64,000 bases of DNA from Rhizophagus clarus (lineage: Eukaryota; Glomeromycota; Glomeromycetes; Glomerales; Glomeraceae). The notes below the pieces were generated by a model. It was given only the letters and a program-made list of their open reading frames with translations, ran no database searches and was not told the origin of the DNA. Made by a program: the position numbers and the translations under genes. This document shows positions 45,158 to 55,359 of this stretch, piece after piece (positions within the stretch are counted from its first letter, which is position 1; each line of letters begins with the position of its first letter). The stretch spans positions 186,001 to 250,000 of the forward strand of contig BLAL01000291.1 in the NCBI GenBank assembly GCA_015698045.1. The letters are read 5' to 3'.

Positions 45158-47014
45158 TAGTGTTCTGCAAACGATTTGGTCAAATCAAATCAATTTGAAT
45201 TTTGATTTGATTTGATTTGATAATTTTGATTTGCAAATCGAATCCAAACTTCAAACCAAGATTTGAGTTCAAATCCAAATTAAAAAAAAAAAGATTTGAT
45301 TCGATTTCAAATCAAATTCAAATTAGCTTAAACTAATTCAATCAAATCCGAATCAAATCTGACAAATCCAAATCAAATCCAAATCAAATCAAATTAAATA
45401 TACATGACCTGGTTAAACGTAATTACAGGATCTGCATGCGTTTACTATTAACTCTACGCAACTTTTTTTTCATAGTAACACTACGCAAACTTACATCTTA
45501 GTTAAAAAAAAATTTTTAAAAATTTGTTAACGCTATAATGAATTATTTGATATAAAGGTAGGGTCATGTGACTTGCTGATCTAATCAGATAATCCAAATA
45601 TCCAATCTTTTTTTTAATCATTTATCAGTTTATTTTTGTAGTGTTGCCAGACGAAAAGCACGACCGGACTTTTGGAATTAAGGTAAGAGAGGGGTTGGGG
45701 GAGGTGTTTCGTTGTTTTTTTTTAATTAATTAAGTATTAACCTTTTTTTTTATTTTTTTGTAGTGTTGCCAGATGAAAAGCATGACCAGACTTTTGGAAT
45801 TAAGGTAAGGGAGGGTTGGGGGAGGTGTTTCGTTGTTTTTTTTAATTAATTAAGTATTAACCTTTTTTTTATTTTTTTGTAGTATTGCCAGACGAAAAGC
45901 ATGACCGGACTTTTGGAATTAAGGTAAGGGAGGTTGGGGAAAGTGTTTTTCGGTATTTTTTTAACTAATTAATTGTTTTTTTTTTATTTTTTGTAGTGTT
46001 GCCAGACGAAAAGCATGACTGGACTTTTGGAATTAAGGTAAGGGAGGGTTGGAGGAGGTGTTTCGTTGTTTTTTTTTAATTAATTAAGTATTGATTTTTT
46101 TTTATTTTTTGTAGTGTTGCCAGATGAAAAGCATGACCGGACTTTTGGAATTAAGGTAAGGAAGGGCGGGGGAAGTGTTTTTCGGTATTTTTTTTAACTA
46201 ATTAATTATTTTTTTTTTATTTTTTGTAGTGTTGCCAGGCGAAAAACATGACCGGACTTTTGGAATTAGGGTATTAAAAACCAAAAAAGAATAATAAAAA
46301 TAAATATATTTGGTATAAAATACCAAAAAAAAGTGAAAAATAAATAAAATAAAATAAATTTTGGTAAATACCGAGTAATTTAATTTACCAAAATTAGTAT
46401 TTTTTAAAAATAAATCCACGTATATCTATTATAAACTCTACGCAAATATAATATGTGAGTTACTCCCAAATTGACCAATCTACGCAAACTCAATTTGTAG
46501 GTTTAAAAAGTAATTTCATATAAACTCTACGCAAACCCGTATATGAGTTATATCTGATATTAGTATTATTCAGGATCCTGTAATTACTGTAAATATTATT
46601 GGTAGTTACTGCAACCACATGATGTCCAACCCTCCTTAAACACACTAAAGAAATACATTTCGCAACATTTTTTATTAATAATGCGTTGCAAAATGCATTT
46701 TTTATTTAAATAAAAAAAACATTTCGCAATATTTTTTTTATTAGTATTGCGTTGCAAAATGCATTTTTTTATTTAAAATTCAACAAATCAAACCAAATCA
46801 CAAATCTATTTGAATGAATTTGATTTGATTTGAATTTGAATTTGATTTGAATCGAATCAAATTTAAATCAAATCAAATCAAATCCGAATCGAATTTCAAA
46901 TCAGATTTGAATGGTTTGATTCAAATCCGAATTCAAACTTTTCAGATTTGATTTGATCAAATCAAATTTCAAATCTAACTTGATTTGGTCTAATTTGATT
47001 TGTGCGAAACACTA
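45158..47014 (+). mobile_element. Element D: 1.86-kb non-autonomous hAT-type element
   Basis: Ends TAGTGTTCTGC and (reverse complement of right) TAGTGTTTCGC, with an exact 8-bp duplication ATGCTAAG (45,150-45,157; 47,015-47,022). Both ends are followed inward by 200-250 bp of dense AAATCAAATC/GATTTGATTT words in both orientations. The centre holds mini-exon array D, CTACGCAAAC words (45,455-45,490 and 46,430-46,530) and two palindromic TTTCGCAA..TTGCAAAATG units (46,650-46,770). No transposase. Inserted in LINE-B ORF2. Confidence 0.88.
45642..46270 (+). repeat. Mini-exon array D (best preserved)
   Basis: Six units with cores of exactly 41 nt: 45,642-45,682, 45,764-45,804, 45,883-45,923, 45,997-46,037, 46,115-46,155 and 46,230-46,270. 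Each core begins TGTTGCCAGACGAAAAGCAT (or one or two changes), is preceded by a T-tract ending GTAG, and is followed by GTAAG in five of six (GTATT in the last). Period 114-122. Intron-like parts are 73-81 nt with TTAATTAATTAAGTATTAACC before the pyrimidine tract. Cores differ less than the intron-like parts do in length, suggesting recent amplification or selection on the core. Confidence 0.85.
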
Positions 47015-47986
47015 ATGCTAAGTACGTAGCCTTACAACGTATATTTAAAGGCCGTATCTTAGCGCTTACATTATTTCTTAAAGGAAAAATTTGATTCACA
47101 ATCATTGTTATCTACAATTATGCCAATAATACTATGAAGAAAAAAATCACAGAGCTATACACTCATGTTAAAGATCTTATTAAAGAAGAGATTAAATATA
47201 AAGCTAGAATTGTTATAATGGGAGATTTTAATGCAAGCTATGATGATTATCAACAGTAACAAATATACTTGGAAAAATTCAATTTTTATGACACTTAAGC
47301 AATATGGTTTTAAAGATACAATTAGTTTGTTTCATAAGAATCCTTTACCAACATGGCATCATCAAGAGTCTAAATCTTATATAGACTTTATTTGGATGAA
47401 TTATGAAATAATTCCTGATTTAATTTATGCTTCAACTAACAAACCTCATATAGTCTCTAAAGACCATTCAGTTGTGACAGCATATTTTAGTTATGATAAT
47501 ATATTTAGAAATAAAGCAGTTGCTATAGCTAAAAGACACAATACACGTACAATTATTAATTACAAAGTGATTACACAGGATGAATGGAAAGCTTTCACTG
47601 AACAAATAGAAGAACTATGTCCATCAGCAGAGTCTACATATTTGCCAGATAGTAGATCTTTAAATCGACTTTAAAATGAAATTAAGAGTATCTTCAAGCA
47701 AGCATCTACCAAGTTACTACATAAGAAAGATAACCCATTCTTAGAACAACTCCCTGAATCCATAGTATATATTTTAAAAAGAAGATGCGTCAACTATCAA
47801 AAATTTTGCTACAATTAACACAGAAAAAACTTTCTGCATATGTTAATGATTGTAAATGATATAATTACATTAATAGTAAATTGTTAATCATTACAGATTT
47901 ATCATATAGGCTTAATATTGATCAACCTAATATCCTCACGCTTTCAATTTTAGAGTTTAAACAATTCATTAAAGATTTATTTAATA

Positions 47987-49141
47987 TTGTTACCATCAGA
48001 TTTAAGAGAGGATGAAAAATATAAAACAGAAAGAATTAAATTCTTTGTTGATAAACAAAGCCAAGAATTAGTTGATCACAAAAGAAGAATTATAAATTCA
48101 GTACTTAACCGTCAAAGAAAATGTATCACTTTAGATAAGATTCTAATCTGTAACAATGAGCAAATGGAATTATGCCTAGATCCTGATGTTATTGACAAAG
48201 AAGTGACCAACCACTTTCAGAACACTGCTGGTAAAAAATTTGAAGAAAGTCAAATGCAATCCTGTTGGCAGCAACAATATCAACCTATTGAGTGGATTGA
48301 TCCAAGATGGTATACTAATCTAATGCAAGAGATCACCATAGAAGAATGGCACAAGGTTATCATAGATCTTCCTAAAGAAAAAGCGTCAAAACCCTCTAAA
48401 ATTTCTAACGAATTATTACAACATATGGGACTGAATATGTTTAAACTTACATTACAATTAGCCAATTTATGTTTAACAATAGATGATATTCCTGCTGAAT
48501 GGCGAGATGCATTACTTTATCCCATTCCACATCAACTCACTAAAACTAGACCCATCACACTTTTAGAAACTATGAGAAAGGCAGTAGTTAAAATTATTAC
48601 CCAGAAACTTTCTCACATTATTGCTAATAACAATATTTTGAAAGGAGGAAATCATGCGGCTCTACCCAGTGGTTCCACTGAAGTTCTCATTCGAATTATG
48701 AATCTGATTATAGAAGATGCTAAAGTTAAGAAAAAACCTTTATGGATATTATTTCAAGACCTTTCAAAAGTGTATGATAGAGTTGATATCAAGATGCTGA
48801 AGTTAGCTCTCAATAGAATTAAGATCCCTAAAAGAATCGTTCAACTACTTGTTAATTTATTTTCTAATAGTAGGAAGGCAGTCATCACAAAAACAGGAAC
48901 AACTCCATTTTATAAAGCGCTTATAGGAATAGATCAGGGTGAAGTGATTTCACTTCTTCTCTGGACTATCTATTACGATCCACTCTTGTGTGAAATAAAT
49001 AAATTGCAATTGGATTATATAGTAAATCAATCAATTGTAAGAAATGTTCAACTAAAAGACCTTGATAAAGAAACAATTATGATTTCCTCTAAAGCTTATA
49101 TGGACGATAGATATATCATGGATAACAGATACATCATATAA
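47987..49141 (+). pseudogene. LINE-B reverse transcriptase domain
   Basis: 384 residues open. Landmarks: EWRDALLYPIPH and TRPITLLETMRK (fingers), FQDLSKVYDRVD (motif A), IGIDQGEVISLLLW (motif B) and AYMDD at 49,094-49,108 (motif C). LINE RTs normally have A/F-A-D-D; the Met at the x position can arise from GCG by two transitions, so this reads as decay rather than a retroviral YMDD. Frame ends at 49,141; RT sequence continues one frame off at once (ITDTSYKLESILQIADEF). Confidence 0.85.
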
Positions 49142-49295
49142 ATTAGAAAGTATATTACAAATAGCAGATGAGTTCAACAAGTTGAACAATATTCAGATCA
49201 ATCCAGAAAAATTTGCATTAATGACTAACGATACAAACGCTCTTAAAGATAAGTCTGTTAAGTTGAATTTTGGATCTCATGTTTAAGAAATTCAA

Positions 49296-50467
49296 TTGAT
49301 TCGTCCAACTGAATCAGTCAGGATCTTAGGTGCTTGGATGAACCTTAATTTATCTAAAGTATATGTATTTAATCAATGTAAAAATATCATTACAGGATAT
49401 AATAAGATCATCAGAAATAAGCAGCTTACAGATAAGATGATGAGATATATCTATAACACTGTCATTATTCCAAGCATTGAATATAAATCACAATACACCA
49501 TTTTAAATGACAAACAAGTGGCAACTCTTAATATTCTTGCACATACACTATTCAAGAAAAAGACTAACTTAGTGATGGCAATACCAAATTGTATGATTTA
49601 CTCAAGTTTAGGGTATGCAATCAAGGATATATCAACTATACAACTTCAGCGTCAAGTTACTAGATTACATAATCAACTTCAAAATAAAGGGTTACTTGGT
49701 ATGCTCTCCAAATTAAGTATTATATGTTTACAACAAGAAACATTATCTGTTAATAACATTCTGACAGAGTGGAAAATTCATTTAAAAGATTTAAAGATTA
49801 AATATAATCTGATTGCCAGTACTTTAGCTATCATGTATGATAACAATCTCACATTCCAATCTAATATTGAGCATAAAATAATGGGAGGACAGTTACCTAT
49901 TACACAAGTATTGAATCCAGATTTGTTATTTAAAGACAGATTAAATTATCATTTACAACATCACAATATTTATTTTTTAAGTCAAATAATGGCTGCTGAT
50001 GAAATACATCTTCTTACATATTCAGACTTGCAAATTCAATTAGGTATTTAGGTATTAGTACTAAGAGTTATAAACCAAATTGGTACAAATGGATAGAACA
50101 ACATTGTATAATAAATATTGCAATATCAAGAAAAGTTCAATCTGAATTTACTATTAGCAGACAATATCATTTACAAGGTAGTAAGGTTTCAGATAAAATT
50201 TTGAGGAAAAAGCAATGGGTAGCTTTTTACAGTGACAAGTTGAACTCTTCTCATTTTGGTCGTATATTATCTAATGATCAAACTCCTATGGTAGAACATT
50301 GGATACATAACATCAATGATGATTCCATTTTTCCATTGATACAAGCACTGGTATTAAACAAGTGTACTGGTTGTGAACTAAAGGATATCGAACTAAGAAG
50401 TAAAAGGAAAACAGCTAATAATAGGTGCCTTTTATTTATTGATAAAGGAAAAGACTATCAATGTTAA
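49296..50467 (+). pseudogene. LINE-B post-RT region
   Basis: 49,296-50,051 (251 aa: VRILGAWMNLNLS, then helical sequence) is the RT thumb and linker typical of LINE ORF2. After a stop at about 50,051 it resumes at 50,201-50,467 (KKQWVAFYSDKLNSSHFGRI, Cys pair CTGC). No catalytic residues. At least two stops. Confidence 0.65.
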
Positions 50468-50639
50468 AGCGCAGTCTATACAAGATGCATACATATTGGA
50501 TTCTTCAGTATTTGAATATATAGCTATAATAGAAAACTGAATTAAATATAATACAACTAATTCACAAGAAGCATCAGTTAGAAGTATGTTAGATTTCTTT
50601 CATCCCATACTCTTGCATAATCAACTCATAAACATACAA

Positions 50640-52260
50640 AATACAGTTAAAGGCCAATTGTCTTTAACGATATATACAGATGGATCTTTCAAAAGACTAG
50701 TGTAATGATGGGTAGTGCATTTAAAATTATAGAAACTAATTCTATATTCCAATGTCAGATACAGGAGTGATTAAGGCTGAGTTAATAGCTATTATAATGG
50801 CGCTATTATGTTCAGATAAAAGTATAAGGATTACTATTTGTACCGATTCTCAAATAATTATTAATCAATTTTCTAAGATTAATACACTATCCATTTTTGC
50901 AGTTCAAAGATTGAAATTACAATATAGTATTTTGTGAATACTTTTTATTAAGTTGATCAGATTTAATTGCCGATCCACCTAAGATCAGCACTGCGTTACT
51001 AATAAAATTCAGGGTTAATAGCAATAATAAAAAAAAGCATTTTTTACATCTCGCGTGCGGTATAATAAGTTTCCACTCATTTCACAAACAGAAATACCAT
51101 AAATACAATATTTTCCTTTATTTTATGAGACTTTTTGGCAAGCATGACTTGCCATAACTATATTTCTGTAACTGGGTTTCTTCAACTTTCACTTATTTTT
51201 AATAATAAAAATATTTCAAATATGTCTTTAAAAACAACTTTAAAAGCTAAAAATTATATGTTTTTAATGTAAATAACACAATATAGTAAAATGAAATATC
51301 AAAATTTTGTATATTTTAAGGTGAAAATCTGACGCGCATGCATAGTAAACTCATTATTTTACGTATGAACGTATAATTTTTTTTGCAAATTCTTTTTTTT
51401 CAGATATTTTTTCAGTATATTATATGACTTTTATTTATAGTCAATATGTTGTCTATGAGATATCCTTTTTTGAAGTTTGTGTTCTAACACAAAATTGACA
51501 AATTTAACCCTGAATTTTATTAGTAACGCAGTGCCGATTTTAGGTGGATTGGCAATTAAAGAGTTACTCGTGACATTACAAAAAGTGAATGCTCATGACT
51601 CTGATGATCATAGTAATGTTGTAGACAAATTAGCTAAAAAAGCATGTAGTAGAGCATATTTGGTAATCGATCCTAAATTACTTGCCCATAATGGTACAAT
51701 ATGTTGGAATCACAAGCCTATAGAAAGAAATATTACACTTATGGTTAAAGACATTAAAGAGACACAATACATCAAACAATTTTTAATGTTAAATAAGAAC
51801 AGATATTTTACTTTACCATCTGATTTAGAATCATTTAATTGGTCACTTACTTTTAGATATATCAAAGACAAATTTGATGATACATCTGCATTTGATTCCA
51901 GATTCAACTCTTTTAAAACTAAACTACGTGCTGAAGAGTTATCCACTCAAGATAACTTATGTAAACAATCACCTTCAGTCTACACTGGCAATTGGAGATG
52001 TGCGCTGTGTAATACTGAATTAGAAACCTACCAATATTTATAGTCATGTCCTGACATGCAAAATACAAGAGCAGAAATAGTTCATAATTCCAAAGATCAA
52101 CTATTTGAGTTGATCATCCTGTTTATACAGGATAAGATTAATATTGATCACAATAATATCCTTATCAACATAGACAATCTTGATTGTTGAAATTCCTCTA
52201 ATATTGGAATAGTTTAGCCAAAGGAATCATACCTAAAAGTTTCAGTGAATTTTTAAAAGA
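50640..52260 (+). pseudogene. LINE-B RNase H and C-terminal segment, split by a MITE
   Basis: YTDGSF at about 50,673-50,690 (first Asp) is followed by a frame break, 50,752-50,937 with AELIAI (Glu) and CTDSQ (Asp). The 50,967-51,555 element interrupts. Then 51,560-52,043 with KVNAHDSDDHSNVVDKLAKK (His and last Asp) and CALCNTELETYQYL*SCP, a C-x2-C finger-like motif cut by a TAG. The tail to 52,260 is fragmentary. All five RNase H active residues can be found, but not in one frame. Confidence 0.75.
50967..51555. mobile_element. 589-bp MITE with TTAA target site
   Basis: Inverted repeats of about 50 bp (left begins TTGCCGATCCACCTAAGATC, right reverse complement TTGCCAATCCACCTAAAATC), flanked by TTAA (50,963-50,966; 51,556-51,559). 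No coding potential. Related ends occur at 29,668-30,451. Interrupts the RNase H of LINE-B, so it is younger than that LINE. Confidence 0.85.
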
Positions 52261-52794
52261 GTTGAAAATTCCTGAATAAAGTATGTACAAAATTATGAGA
52301 AAAGTCATCAATACATTAGTCCTCCAGTTTAAATATTTGATTTGGAAACATTGTAATGTTCATCAAGTTAACTTAGAACAATCACATGGTATAGATTCTC
52401 AGAAGAAAAAATTAAAGTCTGTGGGAATTAAAGATTATAATAAGACTAAAAGTCTGAATAGTATATACAGTAAGTATAAGGTATGAATTGATGGGTATTT
52501 CAATATGGGTGGTCATTGGTCAAATTTTTAAGTTTTTCATGACTTATGTCACCATTGACTTATGATGACTAGTCGGCTGTATTCCTTTAGGAGTAGAAGC
52601 ATAAATAATATAGTTAATAGAGAAATATTTTATTGATAGTCTATATTTATGTTGATTTTAATGTATTTCTTAACATTTGTATTATCAAGCATGACCCACC
52701 ATGTTGATAATAATAAAAAAAAAAAAAAAAATAATTAATATAGTAAATTGAAATTTTCTCTGAAGACCTCTATTAGCAAGTAAGCGGGTCCCTA

Positions 52795-52950
52795 TTATAC
52801 TGTTAATTAGTAAGAAAAAGCTAGAATTCTAAGGCATTATGCTGTTAATTAGTAGAAAAAGCTGGAATTCCAAGATATTACACTATTAATTAGTAGAAAA
52901 AGCTGGAATTCCAAGGTATAACACTACTAATTAGTAGAAAAAAGCCAGAA
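52795..52950. repeat. Tandem repeat, about 45-bp unit x 4
   Basis: Units of the form TTAATTAGTAGAAAAAGCTGGAATTCCAAG(G/A)TATTACACTA, four copies. No ORF. Follows the poly(A) of LINE-B after about 60 bp. The interval 52,950-53,300 that follows is AT-rich with GGCTTTATTAAGTCAG-type words and nothing recognisable. Confidence 0.65.
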
Positions 52951-53304
52951 TTATATATATTTATATTTTTTTTATTAAAAAAAGTATCAGTTATGCAAAT
53001 TAAAATATATGACATATATAAAATGATTGCTACTACACAAACTATATATATAACCTTTTAAAAAATTTCAAAATCTAAGCAAATAAAATTTTATGACTTT
53101 TGAAAATTTTACTAATACGGTTAAGCAAACTTACATATGACTTTTATATGTATTTTTTGGAATCCTGGTTTCAGCATATAAATGCTTTTTTTGAGGCTTT
53201 ATTAAATTATTTGTAGAAGTTATATGATCATATGAACACTTTTTTTTAGGCTTTATTATATCATTCATAGAAGTTTTAATATTATCTTTATTTTTTTTTT
53301 GGGC

Positions 53305-53995
53305 TTTATTAAGTCAGCCACAAAGGTATCAGTAATCTCTCTCATACTGCTTTTTTTTAGGATTTATTAAGTCAGATAGTGGTTTTGATTTTGCATTTTT
53401 TATTATTATTCATTTTAATATTTTATTGTATTTTTTAGTGTATAAAACTAAAGCCAATATTAAATTTAGTAGCAATTGTAAAAGAAATACCTATTCTAAA
53501 GTATGCTTATTATTAAAAAAATTACATGATATTATAATACGATAGAATTGCATGAGTTGATGATACTTATACACAAACTTGAAAGTAATGATGAAAGCAT
53601 TAAACAAATATTTGCATGCAAATCTAAAGGGAATTTACACATATTATATATAAATAATTGCATGCAAACATAAACAAATTGATACAGTAAAGATCTATAT
53701 AAATATACCATATTTACTCGAGTATTTTTGAAGATATTTCCAACTTTTATTCAAAAAATGGATAGTGATAAAAAATCAATTAGTTTATTCTCTTTGTCCT
53801 CTTTGTCCTCTTCTGTATCATCATCTTCAAGTTATCAAGTAATTAAAGCAAGTATTATTTACCATTTATTATTTCTATCTTTTATTCATATTTATATTAT
53901 CACAGAAAGAAGTGTTCATCTAGGTGGACTCAAAGATTAGAGACATGTACGAAATAAATAATAAACATACCTGGGTTGAACAAAAGGAGAATATA
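53305..53995 (+). repeat. Repeat R1, copy c (inverted relative to copy b)
   Basis: Reverse complement of about 59,284-59,955. On the plus strand it contains an exon-like start, MDSDKKSISLFSLSS..SSSYQVIKA at 53,758-53,850, followed by GTATTATTT, with the matching minus-strand start in copy b at 59,488 (MDSDQELTV). A second exon-like piece, MYEINNKHTWVEQKEN, runs up to the TA at 53,994-53,995, where Tc1 begins. Confidence 0.55.
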
Positions 53996-55330
53996 CAGTG
54001 GCTTATAAAAATAACTGACTAAAAATTTTTAAACAAAAAATTATGTGTTTACCAATTAAAACAAATCTGTTTAATCTAATATTTTCAATATAAATAATAT
54101 AAATGTAGATCTTTAAATAGTATAAAATTGCCTTTACTTGTATAACAAAAGTTAATGTTACATCATCATTTATATCAGAATCATAGTCAGTTACTTTTGT
54201 CACTTTATTAAAAAAAAAATAATTAAAAAAAAGAAAAATTTTTATAATAAAGTATTAATAAAAGTATTTATTTACCTCCATAATTTTAAAATTATACCTT
54301 TTTTTTATATATAATTAAAGACTAGACTTATTATAGAACAAAGAGTACAAGCTATTACAATGATCAAATATGGCTTCAAAAATAAACAATGTCCAGATAG
54401 ACTATGTATGTTAAATGAGTAGGATGAATGTACTATTATAAAACATTTAATGAATAATGAATGTTCAAACACTGTTCAGCTAACAAAATCATTACAATGT
54501 TATGAGAAAATTGGTTAACTCTAATACTATACATAAGGTATTAAGAAGAAATGGTTTAACAGCAAGAGTAAAACACAAAAAGCTGCTTCTTTTCAAAAAA
54601 TATCATGATGAACATCTTAAATTTGCCAAGAGGTTTAAAGATTAGACAGTGGGCAATTGGAATAAGATAGTTTAGTCTGATGAGTCCAAATTTCAAATAT
54701 TTGGTTCAGACAAATATTAATATTGTTGGAAAAAAAAAATGAGCTACTTAAAGATGCTTATGTCAAACCAATTGTGAAATTTGGCAAGGATAGCATTTTT
54801 GTATGGGGTGTTTTACTTCCCATGACATAGGTTATTTATGTAAAATTGATGGAAGGCTTGATGCAAAACTTTATCAAAAAATCTTGAATGAAGACTTCAT
54901 CTTGACATTGCATTATTATGAATTAAATGTTGTAGATATTATCTTCCAATAAGATAATGATCTGAAACATACTGCTAATCTTACTAAACAGTGGTTTGAA
55001 AATAATAATGTTGAAGTTTTACCATGACCACCACAATCACTTGATTTAAATCTGATCAAATATCTTTGAAACGATATCAATCATCAACTCAGAGCATTAA
55101 ACATTACCATTAGAGGAAAAGATGCATTATAGAATCAAATTTTGAATGAGACAACATTGAAAACATATACTAAACTAATTGAGACAATACCAGTAAGATT
55201 ACAGGATGTTATCCAGTGGTAATAAGTATTTTTATAATTTTATTAGTAATATTTTTTTAATTTTTTTAAAAATAACATTAAATTTTATTATGTAAATAAA
55301 TATGACAAAAATAACTGACCAGGATATTGT
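53996..55330 (+). mobile_element. Tc1-type element, degraded
   Basis: Left terminus CAGTGGCTTATAAAAATAAC follows TA at 53,994-53,995. Near 55,300 a GACAAAAATAACTGACC copy of the same terminal word occurs in direct, not inverted, orientation, so the true right end is either rearranged or lost; the end given is approximate. The transposase is described separately. Confidence 0.65.
54525..55220 (+). pseudogene. Tc1/mariner transposase, DD34E with Glu mutated
   Basis: HTH part IHKVLRRNGLTARVKHKK at about 54,530-54,585; first Asp in SDESKF (54,676-54,690); FVWGVLLP; second Asp in QQ-like F-Q-*-DNDLKHTA (GAT 54,953-54,955); then SLDLNLIKYL, where the catalytic Glu codon reads AAA Lys (55,058-55,060). 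The spacing from the second Asp to this Lys is 34 residues between, exactly the DD34E spacing. Trp codons read TGA or TAG at several places. Dead. Confidence 0.85.
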
Positions 55331-55359
55331 GCAATTAAAATATAACTAACTTATTAAAT

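Larger units (their letters stand above)
44855..47674 (+). pseudogene. LINE-B ORF2 endonuclease region, interrupted
   Basis: ORF2 starts ATGATGTCACAAC at 44,855, overlapping the end of ORF1. KILTLNTSGLN and GITETKL are endonuclease landmarks; a TAA follows TINTG. At 45,157 element D is inserted, and the domain resumes at 47,023 with YVALQRIFKGRIL. GDFNAS lies at 47,221-47,235, then a frame break, then 47,231-47,674 with SYIDFIWMN and the terminal SKDHS (S-x-D-H-like) motif. Endonuclease dead by insertion and frameshifts. Confidence 0.8.
42745..52730 (+). mobile_element. LINE-B (two-ORF non-LTR retrotransposon) with poly(A)
   Basis: Plus-strand LINE with ORF1 (42,882-44,855) and ORF2 (44,855 to about 52,260), ending in an A-run of about 16 at 52,713-52,728 preceded by GTTGATAATAATAAA. 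Two DNA elements are inserted in ORF2: 45,158-47,014 and 50,967-51,555. Without them the LINE is about 7.5 kb. It differs from LINE-A in sequence throughout. The 5' limit is approximate because a tandem array abuts it. Confidence 0.8.

Noticed and set aside
45642..46270. Regularly spaced repeats resembling a CRISPR array
   Set aside because: The spacers are homologous to each other, T-rich and intron-like, and the context is eukaryotic transposons with spliced genes; no cas genes.
49094..49108. YMDD motif suggesting a retroviral or pararetroviral RT
   Set aside because: Surrounding motifs, an upstream endonuclease, downstream RNase H and a poly(A) end fit a LINE; AYMDD is explained by transitions from AYADD.
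53728..53940. 70-residue ORF as a stand-alone gene
   Set aside because: Only its first part (MDSD..VIKA) is shared with R1 copy b; the rest reads into an intron-like stretch starting GTATT.
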